Virus record (IMG/VR): IMGVR_UViG_3300007541_010127
Location: 1 to 23,236 of that record
Origin: a virus
DNA length: 23,236 nt
Direction: 5' to 3' (one strand)
Part shown: positions 7,714 through 14,722 of the stretch, in pieces
Position numbering within the stretch: the stretch's first letter is position 1
Layout of the letters: each line of letters starts with the position of its first letter
Made by a program: the position numbers and the translations under genes
Notes under the pieces: generated by a model
Told to the model about the DNA's origin: nothing
Seen by the model: the letters and a program-made list of their open reading frames with translations, nothing else
Database searches by the model: none

Positions 7714-8727
7714 TTAAAGGTCTTTGAATAGATCATCGTAATCATCATCTGCTTCTGCGGATGAGGCGGCCGTCGTACTTGTAGCAGACTCTGGTTGAGA
7801 TGTTGATGTAAAATCAAGATCATCTGCAGTATCAACCTTAGAAGCAGGAGCAGATTTTGATGCTCCTAATTTTTCACGAATAAGAGCGTTAGTCTTTTCG
7901 TCTTTGCTCTTATCCAGTACCATGTTAAGAATGGTTCGCTGTGGAATTAGTGCAATAACTGCTTCTGCGACTTTATTATAGGTCTCCTCAGTCCACTCCT
8001 CATGAAGATAATCGTCCATTTTTGGAGTATTTTTGAGCATAAACTCGTTAAGCAGTTTAATGACTTTTTCATTGTTCTCGGCTTGAATCTGTTTGTCGCC
8101 AATCTTAAATACGAATGGAGTAACTTCATCCATGAATCGGCACTTTGACCAATCGCGGAACTGTTGAGTCTTTTTGCCAACAACACACAGAAAATCCTTA
8201 CCTTGAAGCAAGTGGTATGGATTAATTTTTCTAGAATTGTCGAGACCGTCGATTTCTTCAGGGTTGAGTTGCTGTTCAATCAATTGGTCGATTTGGCTCC
8301 TAAATCTTAGGAGTTTGATTTGGCCTTCCAATTCAGGTCTTTGTGGATCTTTCTTAATGTATACCGGTGAAGTGTGAGTATACCATCTAGAAAAATTATT
8401 GCTGAGCTGCTCATGAAGTTCAGGCTCTTCCTTTTTCAAGGATCTAAGAACTGAATCAATTGTCCAAAGAATTGATGGCTTTTCTGCATTAGACGGACAA
8501 TCGACATAGAGCGATTCTCGAGTCAAAGGATTCCAAAACTTAGCCGAATACTTTGTGTACTTTGACTTTGTCTTATCAGAAATGTAAGGAATGAAACGGA
8601 TCACTGATTTATACGAGCCGTTGAAAGCATTTGGATCTGGATCGTAGATGTTAGGATCGGTTTTCTTTTGCTGATTTCCGCTTGGTGCTGAAATCGTTTC
8701 TTCAGGTAAATCAAAAAAGTCTGTCAT
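7714..8727 (-). CDS. 32: Single-stranded DNA-binding protein, T4 gp32-like
   Basis: A 337-residue protein that coats single-stranded DNA during replication and recombination. The core includes YKSVIRFIPYI (about 39-49), an aromatic and basic stretch with SKYTKYSAKFWNPL (about 54-67), and LLQGKDFLCVVGKKT. A Ser/Thr/Ala/Asp-rich flexible linker (about 285-325) ends in an acidic tip, DDDYDDLFKDL, the type of tail that recruits partner replication proteins. T4 gp32 holds a zinc with one His and three Cys; here only three scattered cysteines exist and no CxxC pair, so a structural zinc is unlikely. It heads a unit with the 98-residue gene, rnh and groES. A terminator from the previous gene lies upstream at 8791-8817. 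Confidence 0.88.
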   Translation of the reverse strand: MTDFFDLPEETISAPSGNQQKKTDPNIYDPDPNAFNGSYKSVIRFIPYISDKTKSKYTKYSAKFWNPLTRESLYVDCPSNAEKPSILWTIDSVLRSLKKEEPELHEQLSNNFSRWYTHTSPVYIKKDPQRPELEGQIKLLRFRSQIDQLIEQQLNPEEIDGLDNSRKINPYHLLQGKDFLCVVGKKTQQFRDWSKCRFMDEVTPFVFKIGDKQIQAENNEKVIKLLNEFMLKNTPKMDDYLHEEWTEETYNKVAEAVIALIPQRTILNMVLDKSKDEKTNALIREKLGASKSAPASKVDTADDLDFTSTSQPESATSTTAASSAEADDDYDDLFKDL

Positions 8728-8787
8728 TGTAAAATGATGTTTATTTGCTTTATTATACTCGGCAAGATAGGTTAGTTTTTAATCTAG

Positions 8788-8820
8788 ACAAAAAATGTCC
8801 TAAAAAAGGACATTTTTAAT
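8788..8820. terminator. Terminator after the histone-like gene
   Basis: AAAAATGTCC (8791-8800) pairs perfectly with GGACATTTTT (8808-8817) around a 7-nt loop. The minus strand reads into TTTTTTG, so it ends the leftward transcript of the histone-like gene (stop at 8839). It separates that gene from gp32, whose promoter must lie within 8728-8790. Confidence 0.8.
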
Positions 8821-8838
8821 TAGAATAGTTAAAGTTGG

Positions 8839-9108
8839 TTAGTCTTTTTTAGAAGCATCAATGATCGACTGGCGAAGATTTTTCGCTGCGTTTTGAAGCT
8901 CGACTAACTTTGATTTAGCGGTTGGGTGATGTATTGTTTTTCTTACATCTTGCATTGTCTTTTTCAAGCGATTACCTGCGCTCTGTACTCCCTTTTCGTA
9001 ATATTTAGAAGCATCGTCCTCAGCGGACTCTAAGAGCTCAACAATTGGACCAAAAATGTCCTCTTTTACTTGATTGACTTGATTGCGAAGTTCTTCAAAT
9101 TGATTCAT
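8839..9108 (-). CDS. Histone H1-like (Hc1-type) small basic DNA-binding protein
   Basis: An 89-residue helical protein. Residues about 36-88 resemble the short histone H1-like proteins widespread in Bacteroidota, as I remember the family: a YYEKGVQSAGNRLKKTMQDVRK block (about 36-57) like the family's EKGNKAAGTRARK pattern, and the ending LRQSIIDASKK (about 78-88) like FRKxSVEASKK. Residues 1-35 are a more acidic helical extension. The likely role is DNA binding and compaction, either as a phage nucleoid protein or to modify host chromatin. It lies between the packaged-protein-like pair and gp32, with its own downstream terminator and an A-rich leader. The match is by eye from a pattern of about 30 residues, so an unrelated coiled-coil protein is possible. 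Confidence 0.6.
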   Translation of the reverse strand: MNQFEELRNQVNQVKEDIFGPIVELLESAEDDASKYYEKGVQSAGNRLKKTMQDVRKTIHHPTAKSKLVELQNAAKNLRQSIIDASKKD

Positions 9109-9152
9109 GTTATCTTTTTTTAGACTTTTATACTTGAATTAATTTGTAGGTT

Positions 9153-9905
9153 TTATAGCGAATTTATTATTTTTTGCGCTTGTTGTGAAAATTTGGCATT
9201 TGGATAACGTTCGACCGCATGCTTGATCCATCTTTCTAGAACATCATGATACTCTTCTGAATTGATGAATTTTGAAAGAACAAAGGGTTGCAAATAATCG
9301 ATGAATATGTAGTCTAATGGAATGTCTTCAATTTCTGCCCTTGCATGGAAACCCTCTATCATCGATTCCATTTCATCACGCAACAAGAAGTATCTATAGC
9401 TTTTCTCAGATTTCTTACGATGTGATTGTTCTTCTGGAGCATTATTGAAAGGATTCTGATTAATTCCTGCTTGGTCGATATGATTTATTTCATGGACCAG
9501 GATATCAACTAATCTGGCATATAGATCATTATATACTGAAGGTTCTCGATTAGGATCGACTATGACATGAAAAGTAAGTTCAGGCACATATTTGTCAGAT
9601 TTATTCATTCTAATCGTCGCATCGATCGCAAAACCTTTTTCGTTGAAATTGTATTTTTCCCAATTTAGATCACTGAAATGTGAATCTGTTTTAAAATCAG
9701 GATTAGTATTCTTTTTAATGTGCAGTATGACGTCGATCTTATATAAATCAGCTATTTCAATACGAGCTGGCGAGAAATATGTATTTGAATCAGGATCGAG
9801 CTTTTGATTTTTTATTTTATTACTTACTTTGTGCGCAAGATCTTTTGCAAAGCGCACAATGTTTTCTTCTGATTCGTTTAGATATTGTGAGAAGGAAAGT
9901 ATCAT
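9153..9905 (-). CDS. Putative HExxH zinc metallopeptidase with prohead-targeting-like N-terminus
   Basis: A 250-residue protein. LVHEINHIDQ (136-145) is an HExxH zincin motif: H138 and H142 as zinc ligands and E139 as catalytic base. A second acidic helix, RDEMESMIEGFHARAE (176-191), could give the third ligand (E180 or E184). The N-terminus MILSFSQYLNESEEN contains L9-N-E11 followed by S12, matching the T4 gp21 prohead protease rule of cleavage after (L/I)-x-E. The next gene upstream starts alike, so both may be packaged in the capsid and trimmed. There is no signal peptide or transmembrane segment. It overlaps the upstream gene by ATGA, and the pair has a late-like promoter element. The HExxH motif is seen; protease activity and packaging are inferred, and I recognise no named family. 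Confidence 0.7.
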   Translation of the reverse strand: MILSFSQYLNESEENIVRFAKDLAHKVSNKIKNQKLDPDSNTYFSPARIEIADLYKIDVILHIKKNTNPDFKTDSHFSDLNWEKYNFNEKGFAIDATIRMNKSDKYVPELTFHVIVDPNREPSVYNDLYARLVDILVHEINHIDQAGINQNPFNNAPEEQSHRKKSEKSYRYFLLRDEMESMIEGFHARAEIEDIPLDYIFIDYLQPFVLSKFINSEEYHDVLERWIKHAVERYPNAKFSQQAQKIINSL

Positions 9906-10390
9906 GATTTTTTATACTCAATAAAGGTGACATCGATCTTATCGCATAATGGAACTCCTTCTTTAGTAAAAATAACGATCACATTGGGTTCTCTTTTTCC
10001 AAAGATATCGGTTGCAACTGCATTTTTTAGCTTTTCAATGAACTCTTCATCTTCCTTTGCAATATTTACCTTTTTACCCTTAACTATGTTAATTAGATTT
10101 TCTTTTCGGAGCTTGATTACTGAATCAGTCATTTGATTTTTATCCGTTGCTGAAATATTCTTTTCAGCCCAATTTTCTAGATTAGGCTGAGTGACTGAAT
10201 ATGATGGAAGAGAGTATTCAACACTTCCGTCTGGGTACCGCTTTGAAGAAAAATCATCAAGTGCATCAACAAATAAGAACCTATGTCGTTTTTCTTTTTT
10301 TGGAGCAGCATTCTCTCCAGGCTCTCCAGGAAGACCTGGTATTTCTTGTTCAAAAAGAAATTTAGAATATGATTTTATATGCTTTTTCAT
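9902..10390 (-). CDS. Unknown protein with prohead-targeting-like N-terminus
   Basis: A 162-residue protein with no family I recognise. The N-terminus MKKHIKSYSKFLFEQE is basic and helical and holds L12-F-E14, a possible T4 gp21-type prohead protease site. It parallels the neighbour's SFSQYLNES. A short flexible Gly/Pro segment (GLPGEPGEN, about 19-27) and a Lys-rich stretch follow. The C-terminal part (about 60-162) is mixed alpha/beta, ending in a strand-like segment (PNVIVIFTKEGVPLCDKIDV). It overlaps the putative metallopeptidase by 4 bases and is the first gene after a late-like element at 10419-10427, which fits a virion or internal protein. A partner or regulator of the protease is possible but unproven. 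Confidence 0.65.
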   Translation of the reverse strand: MKKHIKSYSKFLFEQEIPGLPGEPGENAAPKKEKRHRFLFVDALDDFSSKRYPDGSVEYSLPSYSVTQPNLENWAEKNISATDKNQMTDSVIKLRKENLINIVKGKKVNIAKEDEEFIEKLKNAVATDIFGKREPNVIVIFTKEGVPLCDKIDVTFIEYKKS

Positions 10391-10418
10391 TGGTTAAATC
10401 AAGCAATCAGTATTTAGT

Positions 10419-10427
10419 TTATTTATC
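10419..10427 (-). promoter_or_regulatory. T4-late-like promoter element (GATAAATAA) upstream of the 10390 gene pair
   Basis: The minus strand reads GAGATAAATAAAC, ending 28 bases before the ATG at 10390 and just after the nrdA terminator. It is the same 9-mer as upstream of the tail sheath. Promoter function is inferred. Confidence 0.55.
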
Positions 10428-10436
10428 TCGATTAAC

Positions 10437-10465
10437 TAAAAAAGCCCGTATTACCGGGCTTTTGA
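10437..10465 (-). terminator. Rho-independent terminator after nrdA
   Basis: On the minus strand AAAAGCCCG pairs with CGGGCTTTT around a short loop and is followed by a T-run (CGGGCTTTTTTAG). It lies 20 bases after the nrdA stop and directly before the late-like element at 10419-10427. Confidence 0.9.
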
Positions 10466-10484
10466 TTATTGTAGTTAACTTTGA

Positions 10485-12338
10485 TTATCCATCACAGGAG
10501 AGACAATCGACCATTGCGGCTTGTGCAATATCTCCTCGAAGAACGCTTTCGGTTCTCATATAGTAGAGCGTCTTTATTCCTAATTTCCAGGCTTCCATAT
10601 GTACTTGATTGATCCATTTTGGAGAAGCCTCTTTAGGAAATGCTAGATTCAATGAAACTGATTGATCTACATATTGCTGGCGTATTCCTCCCTGTTTCAC
10701 AAGATCTAGCTGATTTATCTCTTTAAAGGTTTTAAATACTTCTTTAAATGGAATAGTATCGCCTTCGTATACGTCCTCTAATTTACTAGAGTGCCTTAAT
10801 TTTCCATCAACAAAATACCATTCATTTAAAAAATCAAGATCTTGAACAGATCCACCGTCTGCTAATATTTTATCCCATACCTCCTTTGTACTCATCTTCA
10901 TCTTTTTTAAGTACTTATCGAGAGTTGGATTTTTTCTAATAAACGTACCTTTAGCACTCTGTTCAGTCCATACATTTGCTGGCCATGGTTCAATTCCTGC
11001 GGATACATTACCTGATAATTTAGAATTGGACACGGTTGGTGCAATTGCTCGAAGGTGAGTATTTCTAAAACCTGTACCTGCACACCAAAGCGGTTCTCCA
11101 TATTCTTCAGCAAGATATCTAGACGCTCGATCAGATTCTATTTTTATTTGTGAGAATATTTTTCTGGTCTCAAACTGTGCAAGCAAACCTTCAAATGGGA
11201 TTCCTCTATCTTGTAAATAAGTATGCCAACCGAGCACTCCAAGACCTAGGGCACGGCCCTTTTCAGCAGATCGAATTGCGTTTTCAAAACCTCGCATGGT
11301 CTTGGCTTTTTGGATAAACTCTTCAAGAACGCCGTCTAAGAACATAGTTGACGTATAAATTAGATCAGTATCCTTCCACTCATCGTATTTTGCTAGGTTT
11401 AAAGACGATAGACAACACACAAAAGAATGTGATTCATCGGTGTGTAGGGTAATTTCGCTGCAGATATTAGTCATAAAAACCTTGAGCCCATTATGCTTAT
11501 ATGCTTCCGGGTTTTGAGAATTGACATTTCCTTTAAACATGATATAAGGTTCGCCAGTTTCTCTCCTCTTTTTAAGCACTGCTGCCCATCTCTTTCTAGC
11601 CTCAGCTTCTCCCTGTTCGACACTACGCATAAATTTGTTTGAGACAACTACACATTGATGCATGTTCATACACTGTCGATTTACATCGCCTTTAGGCTCT
11701 CGAATACCCAACCAGTCCCAAAAATCATCGTGTTCGATATTGATATTAACTGAGGCAGCACCACGTCGAACATTTCCTTGATTAGTTGCAAGAATTGTTG
11801 AATCGTACATTTTAATAAATGGAACAACGCCATCTGATGTACCGTTTCCAGTAATCGGAGAACCTGCAGGTCTTATCTGGTTTACACCAATTCCGACACC
11901 TCCTCCATGCTTGGCAAGAAGCATCATTTCTAGGTTCTTTTGACCAATATCTAAGATAGAATCAGCAACATCGATGCCGAAACATGAGATAGGAAGACCA
12001 CGTTCAGTTCCAGTGTTTGCTAGAACTGGACTAGCTAAACAAAGCCAACCTTGCCAAATATCATTAAAAAATTTTGAGGCAAGATCCGGTCTGCGTAATC
12101 TTCGAGCAACGGTCGTGGCCACTCTCCAATAAGCGTCCTTTGGGGTCTCCCCATGGAGAAGATACCCCTTTGATATAGTTTTTATGTATACTTCAGTTGC
12201 TCCCCATTCAGGAAGATCAACTCCTTTTTCCCAACCTAAATCCTCAAGCATCTTGTTTACTTCTCGAATAGATGCTTCTTGGTAATTGGATTTTTCTTGA
12301 TTTATTTCTTTTTTATATGCGTCGTCTTGTGTTTGCAT
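10485..12338 (-). CDS. nrdA: Class I ribonucleotide reductase, large (alpha) subunit NrdA
   Basis: Reduces ribonucleoside diphosphates to deoxyribonucleotides with NrdB. The active-site set is complete: redox cysteines C119 (LPISCFG) and C308 (SFVCCLSSLNL), radical/substrate residues N291-I-C293-S-E295, and the radical-transfer tyrosine pair Y592-Y593 (TLYYMRTES). The C-terminal tail ends DCLSCDG, with C612 and C615 as the swinging dithiol for re-reduction by thioredoxin or glutaredoxin. At 617 residues it is shorter than E. coli or T4 NrdA (about 750-760). Without room for a full N-terminal ATP-cone, dATP inhibition at that site is probably missing, as expected for a phage needing high dNTP output. 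The ATG lies 20 bases after the nrdB stop, so nrdB-nrdA is one transcript, ended by the terminator at 10437-10465. Confidence 0.96.
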   Translation of the reverse strand: MQTQDDAYKKEINQEKSNYQEASIREVNKMLEDLGWEKGVDLPEWGATEVYIKTISKGYLLHGETPKDAYWRVATTVARRLRRPDLASKFFNDIWQGWLCLASPVLANTGTERGLPISCFGIDVADSILDIGQKNLEMMLLAKHGGGVGIGVNQIRPAGSPITGNGTSDGVVPFIKMYDSTILATNQGNVRRGAASVNINIEHDDFWDWLGIREPKGDVNRQCMNMHQCVVVSNKFMRSVEQGEAEARKRWAAVLKKRRETGEPYIMFKGNVNSQNPEAYKHNGLKVFMTNICSEITLHTDESHSFVCCLSSLNLAKYDEWKDTDLIYTSTMFLDGVLEEFIQKAKTMRGFENAIRSAEKGRALGLGVLGWHTYLQDRGIPFEGLLAQFETRKIFSQIKIESDRASRYLAEEYGEPLWCAGTGFRNTHLRAIAPTVSNSKLSGNVSAGIEPWPANVWTEQSAKGTFIRKNPTLDKYLKKMKMSTKEVWDKILADGGSVQDLDFLNEWYFVDGKLRHSSKLEDVYEGDTIPFKEVFKTFKEINQLDLVKQGGIRQQYVDQSVSLNLAFPKEASPKWINQVHMEAWKLGIKTLYYMRTESVLRGDIAQAAMVDCLSCDG

Positions 12339-12358
12339 AGTTCAGTACATGTATTTTT

Positions 12359-13357
12359 TTAGAATATATTTTCCCAATCGTCATCTTCACCGGCTTTAGC
12401 ATAGTCGGTTGGGCGAATTGCAAAGAAATCCGTGTGGGTAACTCCTCCAGTAAGATGATAAAACCAATCTAAATTTGAGGCTAGATCTTCACTATAATGG
12501 AAGATAGATTCATAACCAAGTTCATTTAATTTTTCGTTAGCTCGCTTCTTGATAAATTCTTTAAGGTGATCGGCTTTTAGATTTTCAAGATCTCCCATTT
12601 CAAACATTTTATCGATGAATGCCATTTCCATTTGCACCATCAAAGCGGCCGCCTCCTCAACTTGTGATTGAACGGCGTCTTTAAGTTCAGGATATTCTTG
12701 ACACATATGGTTGAATAAGTAACACCCCATTTTAGAGTGAAGAGATTCATCTCTAACTGACCATTTCATTTGTTGCCCGATTCCTTTTAAAAGGTTTCGA
12801 AGTTGAAAAGAATATAAAACAGCAAATGAACTATACAATGAAACTCCTTCAGCAAATGCACTAAATATGGCAAGAGATCGAGCAACTTCTTTTCTAGCTT
12901 CTTGTGATTTTGCTAAAATTTCATGAGTATAATCACCATTGGTTTGCATTAGAAATTCAAATTTATCTGCAATTGATGGCTCATGTAAAAAGGCTTTAAA
13001 GTCTTCTAATCCTAGAGTTTCATTTAGATATGAATATGCAGTGGCATGAATTGTTTCTTGGGAACCGAACATCATTGCCATTTGTTTTATTTCATGTTTT
13101 GGAAACCATTTGGTGACCATGCCTGTCCAATAATCACTTACTGCACATTCAGTTTGAGCAAAGCCTAGTAAGATATTACCTACTAAATTCTTTTCAGCAG
13201 CCGTAAGATTTTCATTCCAGTCCTTAACGTCTCCTCCCATTGGAATTTCTGTGTGTAACCAGAACGCCTGTGCCTGCTTTAGCCAGCCCTCATTGTAATA
13301 CGTTGGATATTCAAAGGGTTTGTATTCAACCCGATCTTCAAATAAACTTTTAGCCAT
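12359..13357 (-). CDS. nrdB: Class I ribonucleotide reductase, small (beta) subunit NrdB
   Basis: A 332-residue ferritin-like radical-generating subunit. Metal ligands by alignment to E. coli NrdB are E101, H104 (SQETIHATAY), E170 (FAEGVSLY), E204 and H207 (VRDESLH). The radical tyrosine is Y108 (E. coli Y122). Spacings equal E. coli for E101-H104-Y108 and E170-E204. The first ligand, D84 in E. coli, is E70 here (FAQTECAV), exactly 31 residues before E101. This Asp-to-Glu change is known from Chlamydia class Ic, but that type has Phe at the tyrosine position, so this protein combines Glu with Tyr. The gene precedes nrdA in transcription. Its 148-base leader carries repeats and a hairpin (13365-13451). 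Confidence 0.95.
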   Translation of the reverse strand: MAKSLFEDRVEYKPFEYPTYYNEGWLKQAQAFWLHTEIPMGGDVKDWNENLTAAEKNLVGNILLGFAQTECAVSDYWTGMVTKWFPKHEIKQMAMMFGSQETIHATAYSYLNETLGLEDFKAFLHEPSIADKFEFLMQTNGDYTHEILAKSQEARKEVARSLAIFSAFAEGVSLYSSFAVLYSFQLRNLLKGIGQQMKWSVRDESLHSKMGCYLFNHMCQEYPELKDAVQSQVEEAAALMVQMEMAFIDKMFEMGDLENLKADHLKEFIKKRANEKLNELGYESIFHYSEDLASNLDWFYHLTGGVTHTDFFAIRPTDYAKAGEDDDWENIF

Positions 13358-13364
13358 TTTTACT

Positions 13365-13451
13365 TATTTTTTTAGACAAGAATAGCTTTCCTAGTCTAAA
13401 TATTAGTACTTTACGAGGTTTGTAATATAATATTTTTAGACAAAGAAAGCC
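13365..13451 (-). repeat. Three related ~20-bp repeats (one inverted) in the nrdBA leader
   Basis: On the plus strand TATTTTTTTAGACAAGAATA (13365-13384) and TATTTTTAGACAAAGAAAGC (13431-13450) are near-identical direct repeats 66 bases apart. Positions 13383-13405 hold a similar inverted copy (reverse complement starts TAATATTTAGACTAGGAAAG). The first and inverted copies can form a hairpin, TTTAGAC (13371-13377) with GTCTAAA (13394-13400), right before the nrdB start. There is no T-run, so a terminator is unlikely. A regulator-binding site or early/middle promoter element is possible. Confidence 0.5.
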
Positions 13452-13483
13452 ATCCTGGTTTATTTATCAGAGGTGGCTTTCTT
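13440..13483 (-). terminator. Terminator-like hairpin after the S1-domain gene
   Basis: AAGAAAGCCA (13443-13452) pairs perfectly with TGGCTTTCTT (13474-13483). The loop of about 21 bases is long, and the T-run on the minus strand is weak (CTTTCTTTGTC). It lies 22 bases after the stop of the S1-domain gene. The loop contains a late-like GATAAATAA. Confidence 0.6.
13460..13468 (-). promoter_or_regulatory. GATAAATAA element in a terminator loop upstream of nrdBA
   Basis: This is an exact copy of the 9-mer upstream of the sheath and of the gene at 10390. Here it lies in the hairpin loop, about 100 bases before nrdB, further than in the other cases. It may be a late promoter for nrdBA, or chance. 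Confidence 0.35.
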
Positions 13484-13505
13484 CATGAATATTGATTTTA
13501 AAAAA

Positions 13506-14675
13506 TTAATCTTCGACAAATTCAAAGTTTAATCTTTTGTTGATCGGGTCGACCTGGTAAACACGAACCTTAGGATATCTGTTCAAGTTTTTTTCCAAAT
13601 CTTTTCTCTTTAGAGAAACTTCAAAATTATCTCCGTCAATATCGATAGAAATTGAGTTTTTACGAGCATTAACTTGATATGGAAAGCTCTTGTTTTCAGT
13701 TCTATTTCTTAGCTCTTGCCACTGCACCTTTTCATCGTTTATTTGATCTTGTGAAAGTGTAAGAACTATACGATATTGAGATTTTTTAACAGTAACATCC
13801 TTAACATATACTGGGATAGTATCGCCGGTTTTCATAGTATTCTGGATAGTCTGGTAATCTTCAAACTCGCTCTTATGAATAAGTCCAGTATAATATCCAT
13901 CGATTTCAACAAAGACTCCAAAATCGTATGGCTTATTTGTAAGAACTCCCAAATATTCTTTATCAAATTGGATCTCAGTAATCATTTGAGGCATCGAGTG
14001 CTGAACATACTTTTTGTATGAAAGTATGAATAGATCGTTTGATTCATCATAATTATCGACCATTACCATTATCTCTTTGCCGAGTAAATCACTAAAGTTA
14101 TGGACGATGTTTGCAGCAGCATGTGATCCAGGAACAAAGCACTCGACCTGATCTTTATAAAGCGCAACGTATCCTCCCTTAATGAGTTTCAATAATTTTA
14201 CTTTGAACCAGGTATTATTTTTAGCGTGATCAAATAGATCTTGACGTAAGGTTAGCGCAATTCCTCTTTTTTCTGAACCGTAATATTCACCGTGCGTATT
14301 TGATTTATAGATCACCGCAACAAATTCTCTAGATTCTTCATCGTTTACTAAAGACTCTAGAGACCCTGAAAACTCTTTAAAGGGTATGACGACGCTTGTA
14401 CTCGACAGTGCTTCCTCAGCATAAATCTCCTCGGTTTCATAGCTAATCGTTTTTGCTATGACCCAATATGGATGACCCTTTTGAAGATCCTTTGAATGGC
14501 TTATAGCTGATGCTGAGCCCTCAGCTGCCCGGTACATATCATAAAGCTCTTGAGCATACGGTTCATGGCAAAGAATTTTTACACCCGCCTTCTTGTCCTC
14601 TGGTGTAAGCTTGACATTCGTATTATATTTACCGACTGTCGCAAATAGATCATTTTCGATTGGTTCGTTTTGCAT
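13506..14675 (-). CDS. Protein with two S1 RNA-binding domains (ribosomal protein S1-like)
   Basis: A 389-residue protein with tandem OB-fold S1 domains: domain A at about 155-222 (TWFKVKLLKLIKGGYVALY ... VPGSHAA ... LFILSYKKY) and domain B at about 236-308 (EYLGVLTNKPYDFGVFVEI ... GLIHKSE ... GDTIPVYVKDV ... YRIVLTLS). Domain B has the full G-V-L...FGVFVEI...GLIH pattern of S1 proteins. The N-terminal 65-145 may be a degenerate S1-like or other beta domain, and 330-389 is beta-rich. S1 binds single-stranded mRNA and delivers it to the 30S ribosome; host S1 has four to six repeats, so this is a short version. Roles in translation of phage mRNA, mRNA protection or transcription antitermination are all possible. 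It is monocistronic, with a hairpin downstream. Confidence 0.85.
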   Translation of the reverse strand: MQNEPIENDLFATVGKYNTNVKLTPEDKKAGVKILCHEPYAQELYDMYRAAEGSASAISHSKDLQKGHPYWVIAKTISYETEEIYAEEALSSTSVVIPFKEFSGSLESLVNDEESREFVAVIYKSNTHGEYYGSEKRGIALTLRQDLFDHAKNNTWFKVKLLKLIKGGYVALYKDQVECFVPGSHAAANIVHNFSDLLGKEIMVMVDNYDESNDLFILSYKKYVQHSMPQMITEIQFDKEYLGVLTNKPYDFGVFVEIDGYYTGLIHKSEFEDYQTIQNTMKTGDTIPVYVKDVTVKKSQYRIVLTLSQDQINDEKVQWQELRNRTENKSFPYQVNARKNSISIDIDGDNFEVSLKRKDLEKNLNRYPKVRVYQVDPINKRLNFEFVED

Positions 14676-14722
14676 ATACTCTTATTTAATATAAGATTAT
14701 ACACTAAACTTAATCACTAGTT

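Noticed and set aside
10316-10345. Collagen-like GLPGEPGEN segment in the 162-residue protein
   Set aside because: Only about three Gly-x-y triplets; too short for a collagen fold, better read as a flexible linker.
13371-13400. Terminator just upstream of nrdB
   Set aside because: The hairpin is followed on the minus strand by an A-run rather than a T-run.
13365-13451. NrdR box pair in the nrdBA leader
   Set aside because: The repeats do not match the palindromic NrdR consensus and their spacing is wrong.
14682-14690. TTAAATAA-like late box upstream of the S1-domain gene
   Set aside because: It lies only about 7 bases from the start codon and matches the GATAAATAA element poorly.
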